A DNA stretch of 64,000 nucleotides from NCBI GenBank assembly GCA_016787265.1, contig JAEUVF010000018.1:121402-185401 (forward strand), written 5' to 3'. The position numbers and the translations under genes were made by a program. Below the pieces are notes generated by a model. It was given only the letters and a program-made list of their open reading frames with translations. It searched no databases and had not been told where the DNA came from. Below, piece after piece: positions 46,343 through 55,303 of the stretch. Position 1 is the first letter of the stretch, and every line of letters begins with the position of its first letter. The DNA is from Flavipsychrobacter sp. (GTDB lineage: Bacteria > Bacteroidota > Bacteroidia > Chitinophagales > Chitinophagaceae).

Positions 46343-47823
46343 GGCCGGTTGTTATTTTTATTTGTTTTGGCTGGATTTTTTTTTCCCATTGTATTGTTCC
46401 TGATAAACCAGGATTTACAGATGCAGCTTCGGAACAGGGTTTCAAGGTTGCACAGAAATATTGCCAATCCTGTCACCTGCTACCCAGGGCAACCGACCTG
46501 GATAAAGCAACCTGGGTAAATTATGTACTTCCCAAAATGGGCATTTTAATGGGCTACCATTCGATGGGAATGAACCGGTACATTACCAGGACTGATAAAC
46601 CGCTGCTGTCGTTGGAAGACTGGGATAAAATAAGGCATCATTTTATAACGGAAGCTCCTGATAAACTAACTGATACAAGTAACCGAAAATTGATCGGGCC
46701 TGCACTGGATGGATTTGAAATCGTAACCGGGGCACAGTTGACAGAGCAACCAATGACAACCTATATTGGATACCAGCATGCTTCCCGTCAGTTATTGGTG
46801 GGAGATGGTATGCAGCCCGCTTTGTTCCTAACGGATGCTTCCGGTAGCCGGAAACCAATTATGTTGCCAACTGGAGTAGGAATTTCCCATGTTACAGCAG
46901 ATTCCGCGCTTTATGTATTAACGATGGGAGTATTGCAGCCCTCAGATAGCAGGAGAGGAGAATTGGTAAAATTTAATACGGTTACAACAGCCAGACAAAC
47001 AGTGCTTGACAGTCTTCAGCGTCCTGTTCATTTTGTACTGGAAGATTTGAATGAGGATGGCAGGAAAGATATAGTGGTTGCGGAGTTTGGAAATCAAACG
47101 GGACAATTATCCTGGTATGAACGAGGCAGGAACAATACCTATTTCAAACATATACTGAGAGCCATACCTGGAGCCATCCGGATTGTAACAACAGATTGGA
47201 ATCAGGATGGCCATCCGGATATACTTGCACTAATGGCACAGGGGGATGAAGGCGTATTTTTATATGAAAACACTGGGACCGGTCAATTTAAAGAAAAAGT
47301 CTTGCTGAGATTTCCGGCGGTACATGGTAGCAATTATTTGGAAATGCTGGATTATAATCAGGACGGATTACCGGATCTGTTGATTACAAATGGCGACAAT
47401 GGCGATTATCCTCCGGTAATGAAACCTTACCATGGTATCCGGATTTATCAAAACAAGGGAAATAACCAGTTCGAACAGGTGATTTTTCTTCCCATGAATG
47501 GAGTAGGTAAAGCGATGGCTGCCGATTTTAACCAGGACGGCCAATTGGACATAGCTGCAATCTCCTTTTTCCCTGATAAGGTAAATAGTCCCGACGAAGC
47601 TTTTGTACTCTGGAAGGGGCTGGGGCAGGGGGAATACGAACCCGCCAGTTTTCCGGAAGCCAGAAATGGGAACTGGCTTACCATGGACCAGGCCGACATG
47701 GATGGAGATGGTGACCTGGATATCGTACTTGGTCAGGCTTCCTTTGGCTTGAATCAAGCCCAGACTGGACAGGGGGCCATGGAAAAAAAATCCTGGATCT
47801 GGTTAAAAAACCGGCTGCGGTAA
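46339..47823 (+). CDS. VCBS-repeat protein with an N-terminal CxxCH heme-binding motif
   Basis: 494 residues. A hydrophobic N-terminus (about 4-20) serves as export signal. CQSCH at residues 42-46 is a c-type heme attachment site in a short cytochrome-like domain with a GYHSMGMNR Met-rich stretch after it as candidate axial ligand. The rest is VCBS/FG-GAP repeats, such as DLNEDGRKDIVVAEFG, DWNQDGHPDILALM, DYNQDGLPDLLITN, DFNQDGQLDIAAIS and DMDGDGDLDIVLG. Its ATG overlaps the stop of the haloperoxidase gene (ATGA), so they are coupled. Heme next to a haloperoxidase points to redox work in the periplasm, though this is inference. Confidence 0.85.
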   Translation: MRPVVIFICFGWIFFSHCIVPDKPGFTDAASEQGFKVAQKYCQSCHLLPRATDLDKATWVNYVLPKMGILMGYHSMGMNRYITRTDKPLLSLEDWDKIRHHFITEAPDKLTDTSNRKLIGPALDGFEIVTGAQLTEQPMTTYIGYQHASRQLLVGDGMQPALFLTDASGSRKPIMLPTGVGISHVTADSALYVLTMGVLQPSDSRRGELVKFNTVTTARQTVLDSLQRPVHFVLEDLNEDGRKDIVVAEFGNQTGQLSWYERGRNNTYFKHILRAIPGAIRIVTTDWNQDGHPDILALMAQGDEGVFLYENTGTGQFKEKVLLRFPAVHGSNYLEMLDYNQDGLPDLLITNGDNGDYPPVMKPYHGIRIYQNKGNNQFEQVIFLPMNGVGKAMAADFNQDGQLDIAAISFFPDKVNSPDEAFVLWKGLGQGEYEPASFPEARNGNWLTMDQADMDGDGDLDIVLGQASFGLNQAQTGQGAMEKKSWIWLKNRLR

Positions 47824-47827
47824 GGGT

Positions 47828-48565
47828 TTAATTAATCAGGTTACTGTTCAGGGCGTATTGTTTAATCGGCGCATGGATAAACAGGCAGGAACCATCTTTT
47901 ATGGTGTTTATAATGGGCCGGGCCAGGTAATTGGGAATAGCGGGACATCCATAACTTCTGCCCAGATAACCCTGGCTTTCGATAAGCGATTCAGAGACAT
48001 AATTTGCTCCATGAACCACAATCGCGCGGCGCAACGCATTGTCATTGATGCCTTTTTCCAGTCCGGATAGTTTTAATGAGTACCCGTTACTACCATAATA
48101 GGTTGACTCTGTACGATAGAAACCCGGACTACTCATATGGGATTTGGCCCTGTTGGAATAGGTTATCGCCTGCCCTTTCCCGGAATTTCTTCCATGGGCA
48201 ACATAGGTATGAAAAAGCAATTTGTTATTTTCGAGGTCGATAATATAGAGTCGTTTGGAAGTACTGGGTTGACTGAAATCAGCAATACTCAAAACCGAAT
48301 GGTTGGAAAGCGCTCCCTTTTTTTTCAGTTTCTCCCAGCCTCGGATCGCCTGTTCAAAGGCATCTGCAGAAAGTCCAAGCGAATCCAGTTTTAAGCCATG
48401 ATAGACCGAAATCCAGAGGCCAACAACCGGAGCTTCAGCAATGCTGCTGTCTGATAAGCTATTCTTGGAACCAGATGAGATTGTTTTATTGCCAGGGTAG
48501 GCACTAATTGATAAAGTGGCCGTCACGAGGATACCGAATAAAAAGCCTGCTGATTTTAAACGCAT
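47828..48565 (-). CDS. L,D-transpeptidase-like cell wall protein (YkuD_2 type)
   Basis: 245 residues with an N-terminal signal peptide (about 1-23). The catalytic region holds the His in IVVHGANYVSESLI and the nucleophile Cys in GRSYGCPAI, the order found in murein L,D-transpeptidase catalytic-domain proteins, preceded by YIIDLENNKLLFHTYVAHG. It probably remodels peptidoglycan crosslinks or anchors in the periplasm. Its 3' end meets the convergent VCBS gene with four bases between stops. Confidence 0.88.
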   Translation of the reverse strand: MRLKSAGFLFGILVTATLSISAYPGNKTISSGSKNSLSDSSIAEAPVVGLWISVYHGLKLDSLGLSADAFEQAIRGWEKLKKKGALSNHSVLSIADFSQPSTSKRLYIIDLENNKLLFHTYVAHGRNSGKGQAITYSNRAKSHMSSPGFYRTESTYYGSNGYSLKLSGLEKGINDNALRRAIVVHGANYVSESLIESQGYLGRSYGCPAIPNYLARPIINTIKDGSCLFIHAPIKQYALNSNLIN

Positions 48566-48978
48566 ACTAATTGTCCTTTTAATTAACCAGATCAGATGGC
48601 AATGTCTCCGTGTAGACGGTCAGAGCCTGAAAAGGGTTGCCTTACTTAACGGGTAAAAATCCCGGACTTATATACAAGTTATCGATTTTTAGCCTTTTCG
48701 GGCAAGGTTTAATCCGTAAAACTCCTATAGGAGAAATACGACGAATCAGAAATAATGAAATATGTGGTGAATAACAGGTGCACAAACTCAGGAACTGGAA
48801 TGGGAAATTGGCCTCAAGTTTGTTTAGTATGGACGAATCCAAATGAAATCCAAATCCCGAAAAACCAGTGTAAGGCCCGTTTTTTCAGTCCATGCCTTTG
48901 AAATCTATTAATCTGGCCTCTGACAACCGAATTATCTACCGCAGTGGCGACAAGAGATGTAGTGATACGTCTCTTTTT
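48566..48978. other. 413-base spacer with a small open frame and a plus-strand terminator
   Basis: No protein family is seen on either strand. The spacer holds a palindrome CTCCTATAGGAG (48,723-48,734), a 48-codon plus-strand frame (48,755-48,901, four cysteines, not recognised) and a plus-strand hairpin with a T tract at the right end. Promoters of the two flanking minus-strand genes must lie in or next to it, but no box is clear. Confidence 0.4.
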
Positions 48979-48980
48979 TT
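48953..48980 (+). terminator. plus-strand hairpin with T tract
   Basis: AGAGATG (48,953-48,959) pairs with CGTCTCT (48,968-48,974) with one G-U pair, eight-base loop, then a run of T residues. It points on the plus strand although both neighbours are on the minus strand, so a plus-strand transcript may end here. Confidence 0.5.
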
Positions 48981-49758
48981 ATATTCTTTCTACAGGATTC
49001 GGCGCAATCGTGCGGCAGAGGGTACGCATTTTTTGGATAACCTGTTCAATGGTGTCTTTGGAGATTTGTAAAAAATGTTTGTTGGAATGCTGGTCGTCTT
49101 CCGCAAATTCGAGGTAGAGTTTAGTGGCTGCCAGGGTTTGGGCAAAGTCCTCATGCATCTTGTAGGCGATGTATTTCAGTTCCTGCCTGAATTCCTCAGT
49201 TTTCAGTTCCGTTTTTTTAGAAGCAGCCAGTAAAAGGTCATTTTTATGATCGAGGAGCTGTTTGCTTTGCGATTTGGAAAGTACCATCCTCCCAATTTGC
49301 TGGGCAATTTTTTCAAGTGCAATTACCTGGGTTTCACTGAGACCTTCTCTTTTCTCGACACCCAGGATCGTAAGGCAGCCTGATTTATAGCCGGCTTCCA
49401 GTTTGATCGGAATGGCTGCCATGAACTGAATTTGTGCCGGCAGTTGAACCTGGTTGATATCAAATCGCAGGCAAAGTTGTTCCATATCAGAAACGACCTT
49501 GATTTCCTCACATTGGGTCGGAACTTTGTAGTGATGTTGCTGAACGTCAGGAAAACCCAGCCATTCTGCAAGACCCTTTCTTACAAAATATTTAGTAACG
49601 CCAAGGAAGCTGATAGCCGCAACCTGGCAATCGCTTATATGAGCTGCCAACTCAACTGGTAAATGAAAGTCTTCGTCACAAATCAATTCAGCTGGTAAAG
49701 GTGAGGAATTGATTCCGGATGCGGCAGGTTGGTTGGTATGAGCAAGAACCGAGATCAT
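48979..49758 (-). CDS. GAF-domain protein with a histidine-kinase-like helix but no ATPase
   Basis: 259 residues, no membrane segment. The GAF sensor spans about 30-165 (VAAISFLGVTKYFV, FMAAIPIKLEAGYKSGCLTILG). A helical linker leads to YIAYKMHEDFAQTLAATKLYLEF (about 206-228), which resembles the dimerisation/phospho-acceptor helix of HisKA_3 kinases, with His212 in the right place. The protein ends about 45 residues later without the HATPase_c domain that should follow. It may sense a small molecule and act as a partner or phosphotransfer protein. The Crp/Fnr gene upstream (18 bases) is probably cotranscribed. Confidence 0.8.
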   Translation of the reverse strand: MISVLAHTNQPAASGINSSPLPAELICDEDFHLPVELAAHISDCQVAAISFLGVTKYFVRKGLAEWLGFPDVQQHHYKVPTQCEEIKVVSDMEQLCLRFDINQVQLPAQIQFMAAIPIKLEAGYKSGCLTILGVEKREGLSETQVIALEKIAQQIGRMVLSKSQSKQLLDHKNDLLLAASKKTELKTEEFRQELKYIAYKMHEDFAQTLAATKLYLEFAEDDQHSNKHFLQISKDTIEQVIQKMRTLCRTIAPNPVERI

Positions 49759-49776
49759 ATCTGGGGTTAATTGGGG

Positions 49777-50364
49777 TTAGGTGGTTAACACACGTTTACT
49801 TCTGATCCGGCAAAGTGTTTCAAGCCGCATACCCAGGTAGGAAGCTGAATACTTTAGCGGGATCCGGTTGATTAGGCCCGGATGCTTTTCTACAAAACGA
49901 AAGTATTTTTCTTCCGCGGAAGGAATCCTGCTGATGAATGCTCTTTCTTCAGCACCCCGGTAATTATCTTCCAATAACAACTTGGTAATGACTGGAATCT
50001 CCGAACAGTTGGCAAACAGGAAATCAACTTTATCTGCAGGTATACCAATGAGTTCACATTCAGTAAGTGTCTGAATATATTCTTCACATTCCTGGTCGAG
50101 GCCAATGTTGCTGATGCTGGTGATCATTTCCCCCTCTTCGTTTAACCAGGTGGTGATTTCTTCTCCCTTGTATTTCCGGTAACCTCTCACTACTCCTTTA
50201 ACAAGGAAATAAAGCGTACGATGGTCCATTCCCGGTTTAAATAAATATGCTCCTTTTTTGAGCAGAATGAAATTGGTATACTGACTGATCAGCTCTTCTG
50301 TTTTCCTGCTCAGTGGATGGAGTTTATACAAAAAGTCCTGTAAATCCTGTAGTCTACTACTCAT
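49777..50364 (-). CDS. Crp/Fnr-family transcriptional regulator
   Basis: 195 residues. N-terminal cyclic-nucleotide-binding-like barrel (KKGAYLFKPGMDHRTLYFLVKGVVRGYRK), then a dimer helix and a C-terminal segment KYSASYLGMRLETLCRIRSK that keeps the winged-helix recognition helix. No Fe-S cysteine cluster is seen, so it is not an Fnr oxygen sensor of the classical kind. It is divergent from a second gene of the same family at 50,640 and upstream of the GAF gene. Confidence 0.88.
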   Translation of the reverse strand: MSSRLQDLQDFLYKLHPLSRKTEELISQYTNFILLKKGAYLFKPGMDHRTLYFLVKGVVRGYRKYKGEEITTWLNEEGEMITSISNIGLDQECEEYIQTLTECELIGIPADKVDFLFANCSEIPVITKLLLEDNYRGAEERAFISRIPSAEEKYFRFVEKHPGLINRIPLKYSASYLGMRLETLCRIRSKRVLTT

Positions 50365-50639
50365 ATGCGTTGATGGTCACACTATTAGAAACTCAAACTT
50401 CCTTCAAATGTTGTGTTTTAGAGCCTCAGGTGACTGGGTAAAAATTTGAAAATAATTTGGAGAATCTACAGATTTGGACCTCTTTCCTAAGTGAAAACTA
50501 GTAAAAGTAGTGTCGATTAGGCCACTATTTTATACTTTGAAGGCAGATTCGGTTGATTTTTGTCAACCTTTTTTCTGAAAAATTTCGTTTGATATAGATC
50601 AATGCCCCATGTAAAGGCCTCATCCGATATTTGTAAACC

Positions 50640-51233
50640 ATGGTTACTCAAAGCACTCCGGACATTTCCCGCTTAGTTCAATTACTGGGCAGTTTGCATC
50701 CGCTTACCCCGGGGATTATTGACTTTCTTAAGCAAAAGGCAACAACTCAAACGGTTCGGAAAGGGAAAATGCTGCTCAGGAGTGGTGAAGTTTGCCACCA
50801 CCTGTATTTTATCTCCAAAGGAGCTATCCGGGGATTCATAAAAGAGGAAGACAAGGATATTACTACCTGGATCTCGATTGACAATGAAATTGTGACTTCC
50901 ATTTCCGGTTTGAATGACCATGCACCTTCCAGGGAAAATATCCAGACAATTGAAAATTCGGAATTACTGGTGATCAGTCATGCCGACCTCGAAACCCTGT
51001 ACGGGAATTATCTTGAGTTCAATATTGTAGGAAGAAAGTTGCTGCAACGGTATTACCAGGATGCGGAAGGCAGAGCTTTTGTTGCGCGCATCCCGGGTAC
51101 TGATCATAAATACCAGTATTTTGTAGAAAATTACCCTCACCTGATCAACCGGATACCCATAAAATACATCGCGTCTTTTCTGGGTGTTACGCTGGAAACC
51201 CTGAGCCGGGTGAGGAAACGATTATCTGTATAA
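50640..51233 (+). CDS. Crp/Fnr-family transcriptional regulator
   Basis: 197 residues, a paralogue of the divergent gene: GKMLLRSGEVCHHLYFISKGAIRGFIKEE for the effector domain, ITTWISIDNEIVTSIS in the same place as TTWLNEEGEMITSIS there, and the C-terminal KYIASFLGVTLETLSRVRKR as recognition helix. It ends ten bases before the oxidoreductase gene and may regulate that run. The 275-base spacer between the two regulators holds no gene and probably the promoters of both. Confidence 0.88.
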   Translation: MVTQSTPDISRLVQLLGSLHPLTPGIIDFLKQKATTQTVRKGKMLLRSGEVCHHLYFISKGAIRGFIKEEDKDITTWISIDNEIVTSISGLNDHAPSRENIQTIENSELLVISHADLETLYGNYLEFNIVGRKLLQRYYQDAEGRAFVARIPGTDHKYQYFVENYPHLINRIPIKYIASFLGVTLETLSRVRKRLSV

Positions 51234-51243
51234 ATCAACAAGC

Positions 51244-52650
51244 ATGTCTAACCGAAAAGCAGCCGGTCGCCGTCATTTTATAAAGGGACTTGGCTCTGCT
51301 GCATTGGCATGGACCCTTCCATCCGTTAGTGAAGCTGCGGGCATCGAAAACCAGGTTATACTAACACCGGCGACTAAACGAATCACCGCAAATGACCGTA
51401 TCAGGGTTGGCGTGATCGGGATGGGCATCATGGGGCACCGCAATCTGAGAACAGCGTTGAAGGTACCGGGTGTTGAACTCGCAGGTGTATGTGATCTTTA
51501 CCAGGGCCGCCTGAGTCGTTCGAAGGAAATCTATGGTGCTGATCTTTTCACTACCATGGATTATAAGGCTCTTATTGATCGTCCGGATATTGATGCGGTA
51601 ATAGTTGCTACCAGTGATAACTGGCATGCTCCGATTGCGACCTATGCAATGCAAAAAAAGAAAGCGGTTTATGGTGAGAAACCAGTTGTTCACAAAATTT
51701 CTGAAGGCCTTCCGCTGATAGAAGTTCAAAAACAATCAGGTTCCATCATGCAGGTAGGTAGCCAGCGTGTGAGCAGTCTGCTCTATTCCAAAGCGAAAGA
51801 ATTATATACGGCCGGGGCGATTGGCAAACTGAATTTAGTGGAAGCAACCTATGATCGTCAGAGCGCTTTGGGTGCCTGGCAATATACGATGCCCCTGGAT
51901 GCATCTCCGGCAACTGTGGACTGGGATGGATTTAACCGTGTTTCCAAAAAGCCATCCTTTGATCCCAAACAGTTTTTCTGGTGGAGAAATTACCAGGCAT
52001 TTGGAACGGGTGTGGCAGGCGATCTTTTTGTGCATTTATTATCCGGCGTACATTTTATTACAGGTTCACTTGGTCCCACTAAAATATATGCAAGTGGTCA
52101 ACTCGCTCATTGGAAAGACGGGCGTGATGTGCCGGATATCATGACAGCCATTATGGATTATCCGGCTACTGCTCAGCACCCTGCGTTTCAACTAACGCTA
52201 AGGGTCAATTTTATCAGTGGAGGAGGGGATACCAGTTCCATTCGTTTGATTGGGGATGAAGGGGTGTTGAAGCTTGGGGGACGCGACCTGGAACTTACGC
52301 ACAGCATCATGCCGAAAGCGCCTGGGATTGGTGGTTGGGATGCTTTGGAAACCTATCCTGCAGCCATGCAGGAGGAATTGCGCAAACAGTATAATAGTCG
52401 CTATTCACAAGCTGATCAAAAGCGACCTCAAAAGGAGCCGATCCGATTTGTCAATCCGGCCGGGTATGACGATCACCTGGATCATTTCATGAATTTTTTT
52501 GAAGCCATGCGTGCCGGTAAACCGGTAATTGAGGATATTAGCTTTGGATTCCGCGCAGCTGCTCCCTGCATTGCCTGCAATGAAAGCTATTTTCAGCAGC
52601 AGACCCTGCACTGGGATCCTGTTCAGATGAAACTCCTGAAAAAGAAATAA
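51244..52650 (+). CDS. Gfo/Idh/MocA-family oxidoreductase with twin-arginine signal
   Basis: 468 residues. The N-terminus has RRHFIKGLGSAALAW, a twin-arginine export signal, so the folded, cofactor-loaded enzyme is probably moved to the periplasm. The Rossmann fold is VGVIGMGIMGHRNLR, and the family's KKAVYGEKPVVHKISEG follows. Its C-terminal part holds FWWRNYQAFGTGVAGDLFVHLL, typical of the Bacteroidota sugar-modifying group. Substrate unknown. It precedes an aldo/keto reductase by two bases, so a joint sugar pathway is likely. Confidence 0.88.
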   Translation: MSNRKAAGRRHFIKGLGSAALAWTLPSVSEAAGIENQVILTPATKRITANDRIRVGVIGMGIMGHRNLRTALKVPGVELAGVCDLYQGRLSRSKEIYGADLFTTMDYKALIDRPDIDAVIVATSDNWHAPIATYAMQKKKAVYGEKPVVHKISEGLPLIEVQKQSGSIMQVGSQRVSSLLYSKAKELYTAGAIGKLNLVEATYDRQSALGAWQYTMPLDASPATVDWDGFNRVSKKPSFDPKQFFWWRNYQAFGTGVAGDLFVHLLSGVHFITGSLGPTKIYASGQLAHWKDGRDVPDIMTAIMDYPATAQHPAFQLTLRVNFISGGGDTSSIRLIGDEGVLKLGGRDLELTHSIMPKAPGIGGWDALETYPAAMQEELRKQYNSRYSQADQKRPQKEPIRFVNPAGYDDHLDHFMNFFEAMRAGKPVIEDISFGFRAAAPCIACNESYFQQQTLHWDPVQMKLLKKK

Positions 52651-52652
52651 CT

Positions 52653-53648
52653 ATGTATTCGGCTAATCCTGACCGTTATAATGAAATGCAGTATCGTCGC
52701 GCTGGTAAAAGTGGTTTAAAACTACCTGCTCTTTCCTTTGGTCTCTGGCATAATTTCGGTGAGTTGGATCCTTATGCCAAATCAAAATCAATTGTATTTA
52801 AGGCATTTGATCTGGGCATCACTCATTTTGATCTGGCGAATAATTATGGTCCACCTCCCGGTGCTGCTGAAACCAATTTTGGGAAGATTCTGAAAGAAGA
52901 GTTGGGACGCTATCGTGATGAACTGATCATCTCCACCAAAGCAGGCTGGCCCATGTGGCCGGGCCCTTATGGCGATCTGGGATCAAAAAAATACCTGGTT
53001 GCCAGCCTGGATCAGAGTTTAAAACGCATGGGATTAGACTATGTCGATATCTTTTATCATCACCGGCCGGATCCTGATACACCGATGGAAGAAACCATGG
53101 CGACATTGGATCTGCTTGTGCGCCAGGGGAAAGCTTTGTATGTAGGTATATCAAGTTACAGTGCAGAAGAAACCCGAAAGGCTGCAAAGCTGTTGAAGGA
53201 GTTGGGAACGCCCTGTCTGATTCATCAGCCCAAATATTCCATGCTGGATCGATGGGTGGAAAATGGATTACTGGATGCAGTAGAATATACAGGTATGGGA
53301 TGCATTACTTTTTCTTCATTGGCGCAGGGGCTCTTAACCAACAAATACCTGAAAGGCATACCGGAGGGATCAAGGGCTGCCAGACCACTGGGCAATGGAG
53401 CCATTGAAGCAGAGCAGATCACTCCGGAAAACATTGCGAAAGTGAAACTATTGGATGAACTGGCGAAAAAGCGCGGTCAGAGCCTGGCCCAGATGGCTTA
53501 TGCCTGGGTACTCAAAGATCCAAGAATTACTTCTGTGATTGTAGGAGCCAGTCAACCTGAACAGGTGGATGATGCGGTAGGCTGTCTGAAACACCTGGAA
53601 TTTACTGAAGATGAACTTCAACGTATTGAAGACATCCTTGCCAGCTGA
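52653..53648 (+). CDS. aldo/keto reductase
   Basis: 331 residues. NADPH-dependent TIM-barrel reductase of the YghZ/Kvbeta-like branch: N-terminal YRRAGKSGLKLPALSFG, catalytic Asp and Tyr in FDLANNYGPPPGAAE, Lys in IISTKAGWPMWPG, and His in YHHRPDPDTPMEE, completing the tetrad. The C-terminal cofactor part SVIVGASQPEQVDDAV is clear. It may reduce aldehydes such as glyceraldehyde or other sugars. The GluQ gene starts inside its 3' end. Confidence 0.92.
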   Translation: MYSANPDRYNEMQYRRAGKSGLKLPALSFGLWHNFGELDPYAKSKSIVFKAFDLGITHFDLANNYGPPPGAAETNFGKILKEELGRYRDELIISTKAGWPMWPGPYGDLGSKKYLVASLDQSLKRMGLDYVDIFYHHRPDPDTPMEETMATLDLLVRQGKALYVGISSYSAEETRKAAKLLKELGTPCLIHQPKYSMLDRWVENGLLDAVEYTGMGCITFSSLAQGLLTNKYLKGIPEGSRAARPLGNGAIEAEQITPENIAKVKLLDELAKKRGQSLAQMAYAWVLKDPRITSVIVGASQPEQVDDAVGCLKHLEFTEDELQRIEDILAS

Positions 53649-54489
53649 AATCGTTCATAAAACCCGCTATGCACCTACACCCAGTGGCTATCTGCACCTG
53701 GGTAACCTGTATTCTTTTATACTAACGGCAACGATAGCCCGAAATACCGGCGCTTCGGTTCTCCTGCGAATAGATGATATGGATCGTGAGCGGTATCGGC
53801 CTGAATACCTTCAAAACATTTTTGAAACTTTGCGTTTTTTTGAATTGCCTTACCAGGAGGGCCCAAAAACGGAGGCTGATTTTTTGCAGTGCTGGTCGCA
53901 GCAACACCGGTTGGATAGTTATACAAAAGCATTGGATGAGTTAAGACAAAAGGGATTGTTGTATGCCTGTGCCTGCACCCGAACGGATTTGCAAAAAGCC
54001 GGCTTCCAGTCTGGTTGCATAGGGAATTGCAGCTCCAGCTATTCGCTGGATGATCCAGGCTTGAATTGGCGTTATCGAACCCCGGAGCAGTCTTCATTCC
54101 CTGTTTCCATGAAAGATTTTATCGTACGGAAAAGAGATGGTACACCTGCCTATCAGCTGTGTTCGGTAGTGGATGATGCGCAGTTTGGAGTAAACCTGGT
54201 AGTGCGGGGTGTTGATCTGCTGGAAAGCAGTATTGCACAGGTGGCTTTGAGTCATTCATTGGACAACAACACCTATGCAGCTGCTGTTCACTTTCATCAT
54301 CCCCTGATTACAGATCAGGCTGGCCACAAACTCTCCAAATCGGAAGGCGCAGAAAGTTTGCATACACTTATAAAAAAAGGCTGTACTCCGTCGCAATTAC
54401 TTACCCTGCTTGCACAGCGATGTGGTATAAACCATCCGGTTTCACACTGGACGGATTTCACCTACTCTGCACTTACTTCTATTGTATAA
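53611..54489 (+). CDS. gluQ: glutamyl-Q tRNA(Asp) synthetase-like protein
   Basis: 292 residues with the catalytic core of class I glutamyl-tRNA synthetases but no anticodon-binding domain. Motifs: TRYAPTPSGYLHLGN (the HIGH box), VLLRIDDMDRERYRPEY, ACTRTDL and the KLSKS signature (KMSKS-type). The GluQ family adds glutamate to queuosine of tRNA(Asp). Cysteines in YACACTRTDL and GCIGNC may bind zinc. The ATG at 53,611 lies 38 bases inside the aldo/keto reductase; a TTG at 53,638 is the other possibility and would leave a shorter, more usual N-terminus. Confidence 0.9.
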   Translation: MNFNVLKTSLPAEIVHKTRYAPTPSGYLHLGNLYSFILTATIARNTGASVLLRIDDMDRERYRPEYLQNIFETLRFFELPYQEGPKTEADFLQCWSQQHRLDSYTKALDELRQKGLLYACACTRTDLQKAGFQSGCIGNCSSSYSLDDPGLNWRYRTPEQSSFPVSMKDFIVRKRDGTPAYQLCSVVDDAQFGVNLVVRGVDLLESSIAQVALSHSLDNNTYAAAVHFHHPLITDQAGHKLSKSEGAESLHTLIKKGCTPSQLLTLLAQRCGINHPVSHWTDFTYSALTSIV

Positions 54490-54543
54490 GCAGGTAACAG
54501 CAGATTCCATAGCTTTGCTGCAATTGAGCAATATTTCAACAGC

Positions 54544-54963
54544 GTGAAACCAAGCCCGCGACTCGCCTGCCTGATCTTCGTTTATGCCTTCGGTTTAGGC
54601 CTGCTCTCCTGTGCTGCTCCTGCTCCGGAACAGGAGCCCGTTAAAAAAGATTATATCAAAAAAATTGAAGGGGTGGATGAACCGTTATCTCCGGAAGAAA
54701 TACAAAAAGGAGAGGTGCTGATTGCTTATTCTGATTGTTACACCTGTCACCAAAAGGATAAAAGATCCAAAGGCCCCGCTTTCGAGTCTATCGCCGAGCG
54801 ATATCCGGCGAACAAGGGGTTTATCAGCCTGCTGGCCCTGAAAATCATCCAGGGTGGTTCAGGTGCCTGGGGCCATCCGGTTATGACACCACATCCAACG
54901 CTGACAGAAGAAGATGCTAAACTGATGGCTACCTATATTCTTTCCTTAAAAACAGGGAACTAA
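54544..54963 (+). CDS. cytochrome c lipoprotein
   Basis: 139 residues starting at GTG 54,544. Lipoprotein signal LGLLSCAAP (Cys23), then an acidic linker, and the heme site CYTCH at residues 65-69 with axial ligand Met114 in HPVMTPHP. It is a small mono-heme electron carrier anchored outside the inner membrane or on the outer membrane. It follows gluQ by 54 bases; relation to the other heme protein at 46,339 is unknown. Confidence 0.88.
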   Translation: MKPSPRLACLIFVYAFGLGLLSCAAPAPEQEPVKKDYIKKIEGVDEPLSPEEIQKGEVLIAYSDCYTCHQKDKRSKGPAFESIAERYPANKGFISLLALKIIQGGSGAWGHPVMTPHPTLTEEDAKLMATYILSLKTGN

Positions 54964-55091
54964 TGGGATAGAGCGGGATGATTTGGGGTACTGTTTCCAC
55001 AGCCTATTGCATATCCAGGCCGGCATGGTTCTTTTACCTGCTAATACAAATGCTTGTAAAAGCGATTTGTTAACAATTAAACTTCATCATT

Positions 55092-55283
55092 ATGGAAGCG
55101 TGGAAAGAAAAAATAGCAGGAAACTGGAATATTATTAAAGGAAAGATCAAACAACAGTATGGTGACCTGACTGATAATGATCTTACCTATGTAGAAGGTA
55201 AAGAAGATGAACTGCTCGGTCGTATTCAGAAAGCCTCTGGTAAAACAAAGGATGAGGTAAAAGAATGGATTGACAAATTATAA
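55092..55283 (+). CDS. CsbD-family stress protein
   Basis: 63 residues, highly charged helical protein: GNWNIIKGKIKQQYGDLTDND, then YVEGKEDELLGRIQ, KTKDEVKEWI. CsbD-like proteins are induced by stress, yet their biochemical role is not known. The ATG at 55,092 gives the full typical length. A hairpin with T residues follows. Confidence 0.88.
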   Translation: MEAWKEKIAGNWNIIKGKIKQQYGDLTDNDLTYVEGKEDELLGRIQKASGKTKDEVKEWIDKL

Positions 55284-55303
55284 TCAAACCGGTAACCCTT
55301 ATA

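Noticed and set aside
48642..48842. 66-codon minus-strand frame in the spacer
   Set aside because: Many Cys, Ile and Pro residues without pattern; no conserved domain or start signal.
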